Source of the DNA: Comamonadaceae bacterium
GTDB lineage: Bacteria; Pseudomonadota; Gammaproteobacteria; Burkholderiales; Burkholderiaceae_C
Length of the DNA: 64,000 bases
NCBI GenBank assembly: GCA_947448745.1
Contig: CANFOQ010000004.1
Coordinates: forward strand, 1 to 64,000
Reading direction: 5' to 3'
The notes beneath the pieces are model-generated. The model was given only the letters and a program-made list of their open reading frames with translations. It was not told the origin of the DNA and did not search any database. Positions 1 through 7,696 of this stretch are shown piece by piece (position 1 is the first letter of the stretch; each line of letters opens with the position of its first letter). The position numbers were made by a program, and so were the translations under genes.

Positions 1-370
1 TGAGGATGTTGTTGTGCTTTCGAACGCTGTTGGGGTGAAGGCCTTCAGCCAAACGGTGATCTCGGTACTGGGTGATGTGCCAATGTCTGAGTTCATCCAA
101 GTACATGTCGCCAAACTGCGCCACAAAGCTTTTGAAGTACTGATTGGCATTGAGTTTGAATTTGCGTCTGTGGGCTGAGGTGTTCTCAGTCATGTAGATT
201 TCAAACGCATCCGACAACTTGGGGCGTTGCTTGCTGTTGAAGTCTTGAAGGTGTTTGATCAGCAACTCCTTGATCAAGTCCTCATCAACATCGATACCGC
301 TGACGTTGATGCGCCTTGTGATCTGGGTGTTGAGATAAGTGCGTGGTGCAATTTGAATTTCATGTGTCAT
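1..370 (-). CDS. tyrosine recombinase (integrase), 5' part only, runs off the window
   Basis: Reading leftward from ATG at 370, 123 codons stay open to the window edge. The peptide contains an alpha-helical SAM-like core-binding domain: YMTENTS, then FGDMYLDELRHWHITQYRD, then GLHPNSVRKHNNIL (about residues 55-123). That layout is typical of the N-terminal DNA-binding part of phage/island integrases; the catalytic Arg...Arg-Tyr domain would lie outside the window. Only a weak ribosome site precedes the ATG. It lies about 400 bp from a tRNA-Asn gene cut at the anticodon loop and is transcribed away from it, so it is probably the integrase that made that junction (inference). Family is fairly sure; the exact subfamily is not. 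Confidence 0.75.
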   Translation of the reverse strand, partial: MTHEIQIAPRTYLNTQITRRINVSGIDVDEDLIKELLIKHLQDFNSKQRPKLSDAFEIYMTENTSAHRRKFKLNANQYFKSFVAQFGDMYLDELRHWHITQYRDHRLAEGLHPNSVRKHNNIL

Positions 371-622
371 GTGATTCTTAAAAGTTGCACAGCCTAAGCA
401 AATGCAGCAGTTCAGTGGACTGCACATGAATTTAGTTTCAGCACCACGGTTTGGGCAACCGCTTCAGTGAGTGTCCCGAAGCATTGGACGGACTCTCAAG
501 CAGCTTGAAAAAATAGAAAATCAATAAGCACTCAAATCAAAGTTTTGGGCAATGAAAGCCAACTTTGTTTTGGGTCGTTAAGAGGAGGGTGCCAGCAGCA
601 AAAACTAGGTTTTCAAATCGTC

Positions 623-639
623 AGTTGCAATATGCAACT
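623..639. repeat. perfect inverted repeat, 7-bp arms
   Basis: AGTTGCA, spacer ATA, TGCAACT. It sits about 140 bp from the cut tRNA-Asn. Possible recombinase or regulator site; function is inferred from position only. Confidence 0.35.
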
Positions 640-712
640 TTCCATAATGTGAGAAGCCTACGAAGTATTCGTGCAATAACCGTGTAATTGATACCTTGGG
701 TTAAATATAGGC

Positions 713-731
713 TATAAATCGTTGATTTATA
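713..731. repeat. perfect inverted repeat, 7-bp arms
   Basis: TATAAAT, spacer CGTTG, ATTTATA, about 47 bp on the element side of the tRNA-Asn break. Candidate arm-type site for the adjacent integrase; AT-rich sequence makes chance occurrence possible. Confidence 0.35.
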
Positions 732-777
732 TGGGTTTTTTAGGGGTATTTTTTAGTAAGGAACTGTTTCTGCGGAG

Positions 778-815
778 TTAACAGTCCGGCGCTCTACCGA
801 CTGAGCTATCGAGGA
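778..815 (-). pseudogene. truncated tRNA-Asn (GTT), 5' half only
   Basis: On the minus strand the sequence from 815 matches the 5' half of a bacterial tRNA-Asn: acceptor strand TCCTCGA, D-arm AGCTCAGTCGGTAGAGC, anticodon arm start, and anticodon GTT at nucleotides 34-36 (782-780). After A38 the match stops: no variable loop, no T-arm GTTCGA and no acceptor 3' strand follow. A promoter-like sequence remains upstream. The break in the anticodon loop is where many tyrosine recombinases cut, so this reads as an attachment-site remnant. A functional tRNA-Asn must exist elsewhere in the genome. Confidence 0.75.
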
Positions 816-828
816 AAGTATGGGCAAG

Positions 829-859
829 ATTGTAACAAATAATTTTTTCCACTCTTCAA
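829..859 (-). promoter_or_regulatory. likely original promoter of the truncated tRNA-Asn
   Basis: Minus-strand -35 TTGAAG (859-854), 19-bp spacer, -10 TACAAT (834-829), about 14 bp before the tRNA 5' end. Its presence suggests the right side is the chromosomal half and the element lies to the left. The spacer is slightly long. Confidence 0.45.
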
Positions 860-999
860 ATGCGCCTCTCACAGGTTGAAAACGCCGCACTATTGATCAT
901 TTTTCATGCTCAAACAACGCATTGCAGGTTTCTTTCTCATGGGTCTTCATCAGCAGATTGAATCATTCAAACGCACCACTTTTTGAAGAGCTTTTCAAG

Positions 1000-1186
1000 A
1001 TGAGCACATCACAACACATGGCACTGATGGATGCAGTGCAAATTTATTTCCAAGGCGAAAAAATCGAAGCCTTGTTGTTCATATTGCCGCTTGGTTTGTT
1101 GAGTGTGGTTTTTGGTCTGTGCTTGATCACAGACAACCCCCAACAGTTTTGCCAAGGGTGTGGCTATTCCATTTCTGGCCGCCTAA
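1000..1186 (+). pseudogene. remnant of a small membrane protein, frameshifted and short
   Basis: From ATG 1000 (or 1027) the frame gives a hydrophilic start MDAVQIYFQGEK and one strong hydrophobic segment, ALLFILPLGLLSVVFGLCLI. After the codons at 1141-1149 the frame turns to cysteine/proline-rich sequence unlike a membrane protein. Skipping one T in the TTTT run at 1147-1150 gives FAKGVAIPFLAA and a stop at 1184-1186, a more natural continuation. I read this as a decayed gene just inside the chromosome-element border. The parent family is not recognised with certainty. Confidence 0.35.
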
Positions 1187-1222
1187 AGGCCAAGCCGTGC
1201 ATGTCATGGCCTTGTCACATAG

Positions 1223-1246
1223 TTCCAATATCATTGAAATATGGAA
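1223..1246 (+). promoter_or_regulatory. candidate ArsR operator overlapping the arsR start
   Basis: An imperfect dyad TTCCAATAT ... ATATGGAA (one extra base in the left arm) spans the arsR initiation codon at 1241. TATCAT at 1229-1234 could be a -10 element, which would put transcription start on or next to the ATG. ArsR proteins usually bind a dyad overlapping their own promoter; this is a position-based inference. Confidence 0.3.
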
Positions 1247-1567
1247 GACAAACTCGTCATCAAAGCACTGGCCGCACTGGCCCAGCCAAACCGGCTGCAA
1301 ATATTCCGTTCATTGGTGGTCAAAGGCCCTGAGGGTCTGACGCCTGCCTTGCTGGCAGACAGCTTGGGGATGCCGGCCAACACGTTGTCGTTTCATCTCA
1401 AAGAGTTGATGAACGCCGATTTGATTTCCCAAGAACGCAGTGGCCGCAACCTGATTTACCGCGCCCAGTACGACCGCATGAATGCGGTGCTGGCTTACTT
1501 AACGCAAAACTGTTGTCAGGGCGAAGTCTGTGAAGTCAGCCCCGACGACATTTGCAAAACCTGTTGA
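1241..1567 (+). CDS. arsR: ArsR-family arsenic-responsive repressor
   Basis: A 108-residue winged-helix protein: LAQPNRLQIFRSLV (helix 1-2 region), then the recognition helix region LADSLGMPANTLSFHLKEL, then the beta-wing SGRNLIYRA. It lacks the classic ELCVCDL site of plasmid ArsR. Instead cysteines cluster at the C-terminus: C91, C92, C97, C105 and C108. A C-terminal Cys-Cys...Cys site binds As(III) in Acidithiobacillus ferrooxidans ArsR, so the same is likely here. First gene of a four-gene arsenic operon, 15 bp before arsC. There is no clear Shine-Dalgarno sequence before ATG 1241. Confidence 0.9.
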   Translation: MEDKLVIKALAALAQPNRLQIFRSLVVKGPEGLTPALLADSLGMPANTLSFHLKELMNADLISQERSGRNLIYRAQYDRMNAVLAYLTQNCCQGEVCEVSPDDICKTC

Positions 1568-1582
1568 ATCAAAGGAACCTGC

Positions 1583-2086
1583 ATGACAGATACCCAAGCC
1601 CTGAACGTGCTTTTTTTATGCACCCACAATTCTGCCCGCAGCATCTTGGCCGAAGCTTTGCTGAACCACATGGGGCGCGGCAAATTCAAAGCGTTTTCGG
1701 CAGGCAGCAGCCCGAAAGACAACCAGCAACCCAACCCCATGGCCTTGGCCACCTTGCAAAAAGCCAACATTTCAATCGAAGGCTTGAGCAGTAAAAGCTG
1801 GGACGTGTTTGCAGAACCGAACGCGCCGCACATGGACCTGGTCATCACCGTGTGCGACAACGCTGCAGGCGAGGTCTGTCCCTATTGGCCCGGTCAACCG
1901 GCCACCGCGCACTGGGGCTATGCCGACCCTTCCGCAGGCGAGGGCAGTGACGACGAAAAAATGGAAGCGTTCAAACAAACCTTGCATCTGATCAAGCGCC
2001 GATTGGACATCTTCACCAGCCTGCCGATGGCCAGCTTGAACAAAATGGCATTGGAAAAAACAGCACGCGACCTGGCAAAACAATGA
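1583..2086 (+). CDS. arsC: arsenate reductase, low-molecular-weight phosphatase type
   Basis: 167 residues. The P-loop CTHNSARS begins at C13, and the redox pair C91 and C99 (VCDNAAGEVCP) matches the thioredoxin-coupled ArsC family, in which three cysteines relay electrons while As(V) is reduced to As(III). A good ribosome site (AAAGGA) precedes ATG 1583. The C-terminus is longer than in the staphylococcal enzyme, about 131 residues. It overlaps the aquaporin gene by 4 bp (ATGA), suggesting coupled translation. The product As(III) would leave the cell through the next gene's channel. Confidence 0.93.
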   Translation: MTDTQALNVLFLCTHNSARSILAEALLNHMGRGKFKAFSAGSSPKDNQQPNPMALATLQKANISIEGLSSKSWDVFAEPNAPHMDLVITVCDNAAGEVCPYWPGQPATAHWGYADPSAGEGSDDEKMEAFKQTLHLIKRRLDIFTSLPMASLNKMALEKTARDLAKQ

Positions 2087-2745
2087 TCCATTGGCAACGC
2101 TACTTTGCTGAATTGATCGGCACGGCTGCGCTGCTGTGCGCCGTCATTGGCTCGGGCATCATGGCCGAGCAACTGGCTGGCGGCAACATGGCCGTGGCCT
2201 TGTTGGCCAACACTTTGGCCACTGTGTTTGCCTTGTATGTGCTGATTGAAACCTTGGGCCCGGTCAGTGGCGCACATTTCAACCCCGTGGTGTCTTTGGT
2301 GATGGCTTGGCGCAAAGACTTGGCTCGTCATCACTTGCTGGGCTATGTGTTGGCGCAATTCATGGGTGCGGCTTTGGGGGCATGGTTGGCCCATGCGATG
2401 TTCGATCTTGAAATACTGCAATGGTCAGTGAAGGTGCGAACAGGGCCAGCGCAATGGTTGGCGGAAGCTGTGGCCACTGCTGGTTTGTTGTTCGTGGTGT
2501 TGCGTGCACATGCTGGCAAAGCCTCGGCTATGGTCGCTTGTTATATTGGCGCAGCTTATTGGTTCACAGCCAGCACCTCGTTTGCCAACCCTGCTGCTGC
2601 GTTTGGGCGCATGTTCTCCAATACCTTTGCGGGCATTTCGCCAGCCGATGTGCCTGCATTCATGTTGGCTGAGTTGGTTGGTGGCCTCTTGGGTTGGGGC
2701 TTGCACCGTTTGCTTTTGTCCAAACACGATCAACACCATCACTGA
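2083..2745 (+). CDS. aqpS: aquaglyceroporin of the arsenic operon (AqpS type)
   Basis: 220 residues with six predicted membrane segments and two half-helix motifs: HFNPV at residues 66-69 (first NPA box reads NPV) and FANPA at 168-171. Several residues nearby, SGAHFNP and STSFANPA, match the MIP family branch found in ars operons. In Sinorhizobium meliloti AqpS replaces an ArsB pump and lets As(III) made by ArsC flow out. No arsB or acr3 is present here, so the same downhill efflux route is likely (inference). Confidence 0.88.
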   Translation: MIHWQRYFAELIGTAALLCAVIGSGIMAEQLAGGNMAVALLANTLATVFALYVLIETLGPVSGAHFNPVVSLVMAWRKDLARHHLLGYVLAQFMGAALGAWLAHAMFDLEILQWSVKVRTGPAQWLAEAVATAGLLFVVLRAHAGKASAMVACYIGAAYWFTASTSFANPAAAFGRMFSNTFAGISPADVPAFMLAELVGGLLGWGLHRLLLSKHDQHHH

Positions 2746-2766
2746 CGCTTCCACCACCACAAGCCC

Positions 2767-3483
2767 ATGACCGACCACACTTTGCCCCAGTTGGACGCAG
2801 ACAGTTTCCAAACACCCCAGCTGCAGATGCTGCGCAGTGAAAAAGCCTCAAGCCATGCGCCGCGCATTTTGATGTTGTATGGCTCGCTGCGCGAACGGTC
2901 CTACAGCAAGTTGCTCACCTTAGAGGCCGCGCGTTTGTTGGAACGCATGGGTGCTGAGGTCAAGGTGTTCGATCCTTTGGGTCTGCCGCAGCCCGATGCT
3001 GCACCCGACAGCCATCCCAAGGTGCAAGAACTTCGCAACTTGGCGACATGGTCCGAGGGCATGGTCTGGTGCTCGCCAGAGCGGCACGGTGCCATGACCG
3101 GCATCATGAAAAGCCAAATCGATTGGATTCCCCTGTCGGTGGGCGCGGTGCGGCCCACACAAGGCAAAACTTTGGCGGTGATGGAGGTGAGCGGTGGTTC
3201 GCAGTCGTTCAATGCGGTGAACCAAATGCGCATCTTGGGGCGCTGGATGCGCATGTTGACCATCCCCAATCAAAGCTCGGTGGCCAAGGCTTTTTTGGAG
3301 TTTGAAGAAAACGGCCGCATGAAGCCTTCGGCCTACTATGACCGGGTGGTGGATGTGATGGAAGAGTTGGTGAAATTCACACTGCTCACGCGGGATGTCG
3401 CGCCTTATTTGGTGGACCGTTACAGCGAACGCAAAGAGTCTGCTGAAGAATTGTCAAAACGGGTGAATCAAAAAAGTCTTTGA
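2767..3483 (+). CDS. arsH: ArsH, NADPH-dependent FMN reductase / organoarsenical oxidase
   Basis: 238 residues, flavodoxin-like fold. The FMN phosphate loop is GSLRERSYS (39-47); later blocks [19 protein letters not shown] and [14 protein letters not shown] are ArsH hallmarks. Family members oxidise trivalent methyl- and aromatic arsenicals to less toxic pentavalent forms using NADPH. It is the last gene of the operon, 21 bp after aqpS, and its 3' end overlaps the convergent mobA by 16 bp. No clear ribosome site was seen before ATG 2767. Confidence 0.92.
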   Translation: MTDHTLPQLDADSFQTPQLQMLRSEKASSHAPRILMLYGSLRERSYSKLLTLEAARLLERMGAEVKVFDPLGLPQPDAAPDSHPKVQELRNLATWSEGMVWCSPERHGAMTGIMKSQIDWIPLSVGAVRPTQGKTLAVMEVSGGSQSFNAVNQMRILGRWMRMLTIPNQSSVAKAFLEFEENGRMKPSAYYDRVVDVMEELVKFTLLTRDVAPYLVDRYSERKESAEELSKRVNQKSL

Positions 3484-4088
3484 AAATCTTCCGGCGTGTT
3501 GAGATTGCGAAACGCCAAGGGGTCTTCAAACGGCACTTCCACGGTGTGATGCAGCGCAGTCCATGAGCCGATTTTTCGCCCGCCCTCTGCCATGAATTGT
3601 TGCAAGCTGTCCCTCAGCGTCACCTTCAGCACACAAAACACCGGTTGTCGGCGCACCACGCCATCGTCTTGCGGGGCTGCGGCCATGGCAATGTCTGCCC
3701 CTTGGCTTTGCAAGGCTTGCACCAATTGTTCGGCCAGATTCAAAGGAAAAAAAGGCGTGTCACACGGCACGATCAGCAGGTAGGGGTGCGGGCAATGCGT
3801 CATGCCCACCAAGAAGCCGGCCAAGGGCCCTGCAAAGTCGGCTTGCGCATCGGGCCACACATCGAATCCCAATGCTTGGTAGTCGCTCAAATGCCGATTG
3901 GCATTGATCGCAATGAATGCCACGGCCAAACTTTGCGCTTGCAAGCGCTGCACCGCATGCATCACCAAGCTTTGCCCTTGCAGCAGTTGCAAGCCTTTGT
4001 CCACGCCGTTCATGCGTGAACCTTGACCACCGGCCAACACCACCGCGCCGAGTTTCATGTTTTCAAGTGCTGGAGGTTTGGAGTGCAT
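3468..4088 (-). CDS. mobA: molybdenum cofactor guanylyltransferase
   Basis: 206 residues from ATG 4088, with AAAGGA nine bases upstream. The nucleotide-binding signature [15 protein letters not shown] and the later VPCDTPFFP (metal/GTP site) identify MobA, which joins GMP from GTP to molybdopterin to form the bis-MGD precursor. The next Met (4058), nearer the signature, is an alternative start. It shares one base with the upstream LysR stop codon (TGATG), so the two genes are probably cotranscribed. No molybdoenzyme gene is in the window. Confidence 0.9.
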   Translation of the reverse strand: MHSKPPALENMKLGAVVLAGGQGSRMNGVDKGLQLLQGQSLVMHAVQRLQAQSLAVAFIAINANRHLSDYQALGFDVWPDAQADFAGPLAGFLVGMTHCPHPYLLIVPCDTPFFPLNLAEQLVQALQSQGADIAMAAAPQDDGVVRRQPVFCVLKVTLRDSLQQFMAEGGRKIGSWTALHHTVEVPFEDPLAFRNLNTPEDFQRLF

Positions 4089-5005
4089 CAAGCCGATCCT
4101 TTCACGTTCAATTTCAAACGCGGCTTCACAAAGTCAATGAAGGCACGGGTGGCGGGCAGCAGGTGTTTGGCATTCGGATAAACCAGTTGCAAGGGCGCTG
4201 CGTCTTTGGCCCAACCAGGCAAGATTTCAACCAACCGTTCTTGCGCACATTCGCTCGCCACAAAGGGTTGTGGCAAGCGGGCAATGCCACGCCCCAACAA
4301 CGCCATTTGCAAAATGACGTTCATGTCGTCGCAAATGAGTGGCCGGTTTTTCACCACCACCTCGCAGGCCGTGCGGCCTTTGCCCAACTGCCAAACTGTT
4401 TGGTTGGCCGTCTCTTGCACCGCAAACACCAAGCAAGGGTGATCGGCCAGTTCTTGCGGGTGTTGCGGCGTGCACTGGGCTTGCAAGTAAGCCGGGCTGG
4501 CCACCAAGACCATGCTGGCTTGACCGATGGTGGTGGTCACCAAACTGGAGTCTTCCAAGCTGCCCACGCGAATGGCCACGTCGATGCGTTCGTTGATCAA
4601 GTCCACATGCCGGTTGGTCAGTTGCATCAACAGCTCCACTTGCGGGTGTTCGAGCATGAAGTCGGACAAGATGGGCGGCAACAAGGTGTGGGCCAACAAA
4701 TTCGGGGCCGAGATGCGGATGCGCCCGCGCGGCTCGGCTTGGATGGCGGTGACAGCATGCTCAGCGGCCTGCATATAGGCCACAGCGCTCTCGGCCTGCG
4801 CCATGAAGGCCTGACCCGCATCGGTGAGCGACAAACTGCGGGTGGTGCGTTGCAGCAGCCGCGCACCCAAATGCGCTTCCAACTCAGCCACTTTGCGGCT
4901 GACATTGGATTTGGGGATGCCCAGTTGCGCTGCAGCCAAGCGAAAGCTGCCAGCCCCCACCACCTGGGTGAAGATGAAAGCCGCGTTCAAGTCGAGTTGT
5001 CCCAT
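4088..5005 (-). CDS. LysR-family transcriptional regulator
   Basis: 305 residues from ATG 5005. N-terminal helix-turn-helix: FTQVVGAGSFRLAAAQLGIPKSNVSRKV (about 10-40). It is followed by the RLLQRTTRSLSLTDAG linker and a periplasmic-binding-like effector domain (RIRISAPNLLAHTLLPPIL...). It resembles the large LTTR branch often divergent from oxidoreductases. It is divergent from an NmrA-like dehydrogenase gene with a clean LysR box between them, so that gene is the likely target (inference). The 3' end touches mobA. Confidence 0.88.
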   Translation of the reverse strand: MGQLDLNAAFIFTQVVGAGSFRLAAAQLGIPKSNVSRKVAELEAHLGARLLQRTTRSLSLTDAGQAFMAQAESAVAYMQAAEHAVTAIQAEPRGRIRISAPNLLAHTLLPPILSDFMLEHPQVELLMQLTNRHVDLINERIDVAIRVGSLEDSSLVTTTIGQASMVLVASPAYLQAQCTPQHPQELADHPCLVFAVQETANQTVWQLGKGRTACEVVVKNRPLICDDMNVILQMALLGRGIARLPQPFVASECAQERLVEILPGWAKDAAPLQLVYPNAKHLLPATRAFIDFVKPRLKLNVKGSA

Positions 5006-5024
5006 AGGTGGCCCAATGTATCCC

Positions 5025-5064
5025 AATCAACATGATTGATTCCATATTCTGGCGCAATTACAGT
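5025..5064 (+). promoter_or_regulatory. LysR box and promoter of the NmrA-like gene
   Basis: Perfect dyad AATCAA, spacer CATGA, TTGATT (5025-5041) contains the T-N11-A LysR pattern. Its right arm is also a -35 element: TTGATT (5036-5041), 17-bp spacer, -10 TACAGT (5059-5064). A bound LysR protein would sit on the -35, and the site also lies 20 bp before lysR, fitting autoregulation. Confidence 0.5.
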
Positions 5065-5108
5065 GGCTTTGTTTCAACGAGCTGGGCTCATTCACAGGAA
5101 AGACATTC

Positions 5109-5990
5109 ATGGCTGCAGAAAAAGTATTGGTGCTCAACGCCACGGGCAAAGTGGGACGCAATGTGTGCCGCGCCCTCAAAGAAGCGGGTTTCGAAGTGTT
5201 TGGCACCAGCCGCAGCCCGCAAAACAAACTCGGCCAGATGGGGGTGGAAGCCGTGGTGTGCAACTACACCGTGCGTGCCGACCTGGACCGCGCTTTGGCG
5301 CAAAGCGGTGCGAAAAAAATCTTCGTCATCACCGATTTCTTTGCCGCCGCCAAAAGCAGCAGCACGGTGGAGTTTGAACAGGGCAAGGCGGCGATTGATG
5401 CAGCCAAAGCCGCTGGCGTGAACCACCTCGTTTTCATGAGTGTGGCCGATGCCGAGTTTTTCGATGCGCACGTGACCCACTTGAAAGCCAAGGTGGCGCT
5501 CGAGGCCTACTTGAAGCAATCCGGTATACCGTTTTCCATCTTGCGCCCCTGTGCCTTCTTCGAGAATTTGGATGACGCATCCAACTGGAACCCGCTGAAA
5601 AAAGGACGGGTCAAGTTCTTGTCACTCAAGCATTGCAAGTACGTGGCCACCTATGACATTGGCCGCGCCGCTGCCGTGCAATTTCAAAACCCTGAGGCGT
5701 GGCTTGGCAAAACCCTGGATGTGATTGGCTGGGAAGGTGATTTGCAACAAGTGGCCCAAGCCTTGTCCAAGGTGAGTGGTGCGCCCGTCAAAGCCAGCTT
5801 GGCCATGCCGGTGTTTTTGCGCCGCTTGTTTTTGAAAGACATCCATCACATGTTCCTTTATTACGAGGAGCAACATGGCCCGCGCGGCACGCCGCAAGCC
5901 TTCAAACGCGTGGTGCCCGATGCTTTGTCAGCCGAAGATTGGTTTCGCTTCATTGGCCACTATGCCAATGGCGAGCGCATCGTGCCTTAG
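5109..5990 (+). CDS. NmrA-like NAD(P)-binding protein
   Basis: 293 residues. The Rossmann glycine motif is NATGKVGRNV (10-19), the NADP-selecting loop TSRSP follows beta-2, and the body is of the atypical short-chain dehydrogenase/NmrA type (FFAAAKSSSTVEFEQGK, NHLVFMSVADAEFF, ILRPCAFFENL). The canonical Tyr-x3-Lys pair of active dehydrogenases is not evident, so it may be a redox sensor or a quinone-reductase-like enzyme. The substrate is unknown. Divergent from a LysR gene. Its stop codon lies inside a direct repeat that belongs to the next promoter. Confidence 0.8.
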   Translation: MAAEKVLVLNATGKVGRNVCRALKEAGFEVFGTSRSPQNKLGQMGVEAVVCNYTVRADLDRALAQSGAKKIFVITDFFAAAKSSSTVEFEQGKAAIDAAKAAGVNHLVFMSVADAEFFDAHVTHLKAKVALEAYLKQSGIPFSILRPCAFFENLDDASNWNPLKKGRVKFLSLKHCKYVATYDIGRAAAVQFQNPEAWLGKTLDVIGWEGDLQQVAQALSKVSGAPVKASLAMPVFLRRLFLKDIHHMFLYYEEQHGPRGTPQAFKRVVPDALSAEDWFRFIGHYANGERIVP

Positions 5991-6029
5991 TCACTAGGGG
6001 TTAGTCCTAGGGGCACTTGCTGGTGTAAT
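5987..6029 (+). promoter_or_regulatory. tandem TTAGTC..CTAGGGG repeats before the acyl-CoA ligase
   Basis: Two head-to-tail copies: TTAGTCACTAGGGG (5987-6000) and TTAGTCCTAGGGG (6001-6013). The junction also forms a dyad CTAGG-N7-CCTAG. A TGTAAT hexamer at 6024-6029 could be a -10, with the poor -35 position falling in the second repeat. This is the layout of an activator-dependent promoter. The first copy includes the stop codon of the preceding gene. The regulator is unknown. Confidence 0.45.
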
Positions 6030-6076
6030 CCGGGCTCGGTGATGTCTTTTCACCGTTGACTTTCAAGGATGTAGCT

Positions 6077-7687
6077 ATGCCCCAAGCTGGACTGATGATG
6101 GAACTGCCTTTGCTGCTCTCAGGGGTGCTGCAACACGCTGAAGCGCAATTCGGTCAGGTGGAAGTGGTGTCCCGTGAAACCCACGGGCCGCTGTTTCGCT
6201 ACACCTATGCCGATTGCGCCAAGCGCTCGCGGCAACTGGCGAATGCGCTGGCCGGTTTGGGTTTGAAAGCTGGCGATGTGGTGGGCTCGATCGCTTGGAA
6301 CAACCACCGGCATTTGGAGTCTTATTACGCGGTCTCGGGCAGTGGCATGGTGATGCACACCTGCAACCCGCGCCTGCACCCCGATCAACTCATCTACATC
6401 ATCAACCACGCCGAAGACCAGGTGGTGTTGTTCGACGCCACCTTCGCGCCCTTGGTGAAAGCGATTGCCGCCCAATGCCCACATGTGAAGGCCTGGGTCT
6501 GTTTGGGTGACGCGGCCAGCACCGCTGCCTTGGAAGGCATCCCGCATTTGCATGCCTATGACGCCTTGGTCGACAAAGCCTCGGATCAATTCGAATGGCC
6601 GCAGTTTGACGAGCGAACCGCCGCTGCACTTTGCTACACCTCGGGCACCACGGGCAACCCCAAGGGCGTGCTGTATTCGCACCGCGCCATCGTGCTCAAT
6701 GCCATCTCCAGTTGTTTGCCGGGCTTGCTGAACCTGTCGCCGCAAGAAACCATCCTGCCGGTGGTGCCGATGTTCCACATCAATGCGTGGTGCATCCCTT
6801 ATTCCTCGTTTGTGGGTGGTGCCAAGTTGGTGCTGCCTGGTCCCAAGCTCGATGGCGCGTCGCTTTACGAGTTGATGGAGGCCGAGGGCGTCACCATCAG
6901 CGCCGGTGTGCCCACCATTTGGCAAGCGCTGCTGGCGCATGTGGAGCAACACCATTTGCGCTTCACCACCATGCGCCGCACGGCGGTGGGCGGCTCAGCC
7001 ATGCCCAAGGCCTTGATTGCCAAGTTCATGGAGGTCTACCAAGTGGAAGTGCGCCATGGTTGGGGCATGACCGAAACCACGGCAGTGGCCACCATGGGCG
7101 CGTTGTCGCCACAACAACAAGCCCTGCCGGCCACAGCACAGCACGACCATTTGGCCAAGCAGGGCAAGACCGTGTTTGGCGTCTCCATCAAGGTGGTGGA
7201 CGAAAACGGCCAAGACATTCCACGTGATGGCCAAACCCAAGGCGAGCTGATGGTGCGTGGGCATTGGATTTTGTCGACCTACCACAAGGGTGACAAATCG
7301 CCTTTGGTGAATGGCTGGTTCCCCACCGGTGACATCGCCACCATCGACGCTGATGGTGTGATGCAAATCCGTGACCGCGTGAAAGACGTCATCAAAACCG
7401 GCGGCGAGTGGATCAGCTCGATCGACCTGGAAAACGTGGCGCTGGAGCACCCTGCGGTGGCGATGGCCGCGGTGATTGGTGTGGAAGACCCGAAATGGGG
7501 CGAGCGGCCTTTGCTGTTCATCGTGCGCAAACCCTCGGCCTCGCTCGACAGCGTTGAAATTCTGGACTTCCTGGCCGGCAAAGTAGCCAAGTGGTGGGTG
7601 CCCGAGCGGGTGGTGTTCCTCGAGGCCCTGCCATTGGGCGGTACCGGCAAGATTCAAAAATCCGAGTTGCGCAAGACCTACCGCTAA
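6077..7687 (+). CDS. fatty-acyl-CoA ligase (AMP-forming)
   Basis: 536 residues from ATG 6077, chosen because AAGGA lies seven bases upstream; an in-frame ATG at 6056 lacks this. The P-loop is YTSGTTGNPKG (187-197), then VVPMFHINAW, GWGMTETT, the hinge DRVKDVIKTGGEW and catalytic Lys in GGTGKIQKSEL. This is the medium/long-chain acyl-CoA synthetase branch (AlkK-like): it activates a fatty acid with ATP to acyl-AMP then acyl-CoA for beta-oxidation. Convergent with a TetR gene 9 bp away, which could be its regulator but need not be. Confidence 0.9.
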   Translation: MPQAGLMMELPLLLSGVLQHAEAQFGQVEVVSRETHGPLFRYTYADCAKRSRQLANALAGLGLKAGDVVGSIAWNNHRHLESYYAVSGSGMVMHTCNPRLHPDQLIYIINHAEDQVVLFDATFAPLVKAIAAQCPHVKAWVCLGDAASTAALEGIPHLHAYDALVDKASDQFEWPQFDERTAAALCYTSGTTGNPKGVLYSHRAIVLNAISSCLPGLLNLSPQETILPVVPMFHINAWCIPYSSFVGGAKLVLPGPKLDGASLYELMEAEGVTISAGVPTIWQALLAHVEQHHLRFTTMRRTAVGGSAMPKALIAKFMEVYQVEVRHGWGMTETTAVATMGALSPQQQALPATAQHDHLAKQGKTVFGVSIKVVDENGQDIPRDGQTQGELMVRGHWILSTYHKGDKSPLVNGWFPTGDIATIDADGVMQIRDRVKDVIKTGGEWISSIDLENVALEHPAVAMAAVIGVEDPKWGERPLLFIVRKPSASLDSVEILDFLAGKVAKWWVPERVVFLEALPLGGTGKIQKSELRKTYR

Positions 7688-7696
7688 ACCAAGGTT

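Larger units (their letters stand above)
371..770. other. gene-free att-proximal region of the integrated element
   Basis: About 400 bp between the integrase start and the truncated tRNA. I see no credible coding region. It is visibly more AT-rich than the neighbouring genes toward its right side. It contains two perfect short inverted repeats (listed separately) that could be integrase or excisionase arm sites, and it must hold the integrase promoter. Nothing else can be supported. Confidence 0.5.

Noticed and set aside
922-1332. 136-codon open frame before and across the arsR start
   Set aside because: The second half is Cys/Pro/Arg-rich shadow sequence overlapping arsR; only a short frameshifted N-terminal piece looks protein-like.
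6056-6076. Earlier ATG for the acyl-CoA ligase
   Set aside because: The seven extra residues lack a ribosome site, whereas AAGGA sits correctly before ATG 6077.
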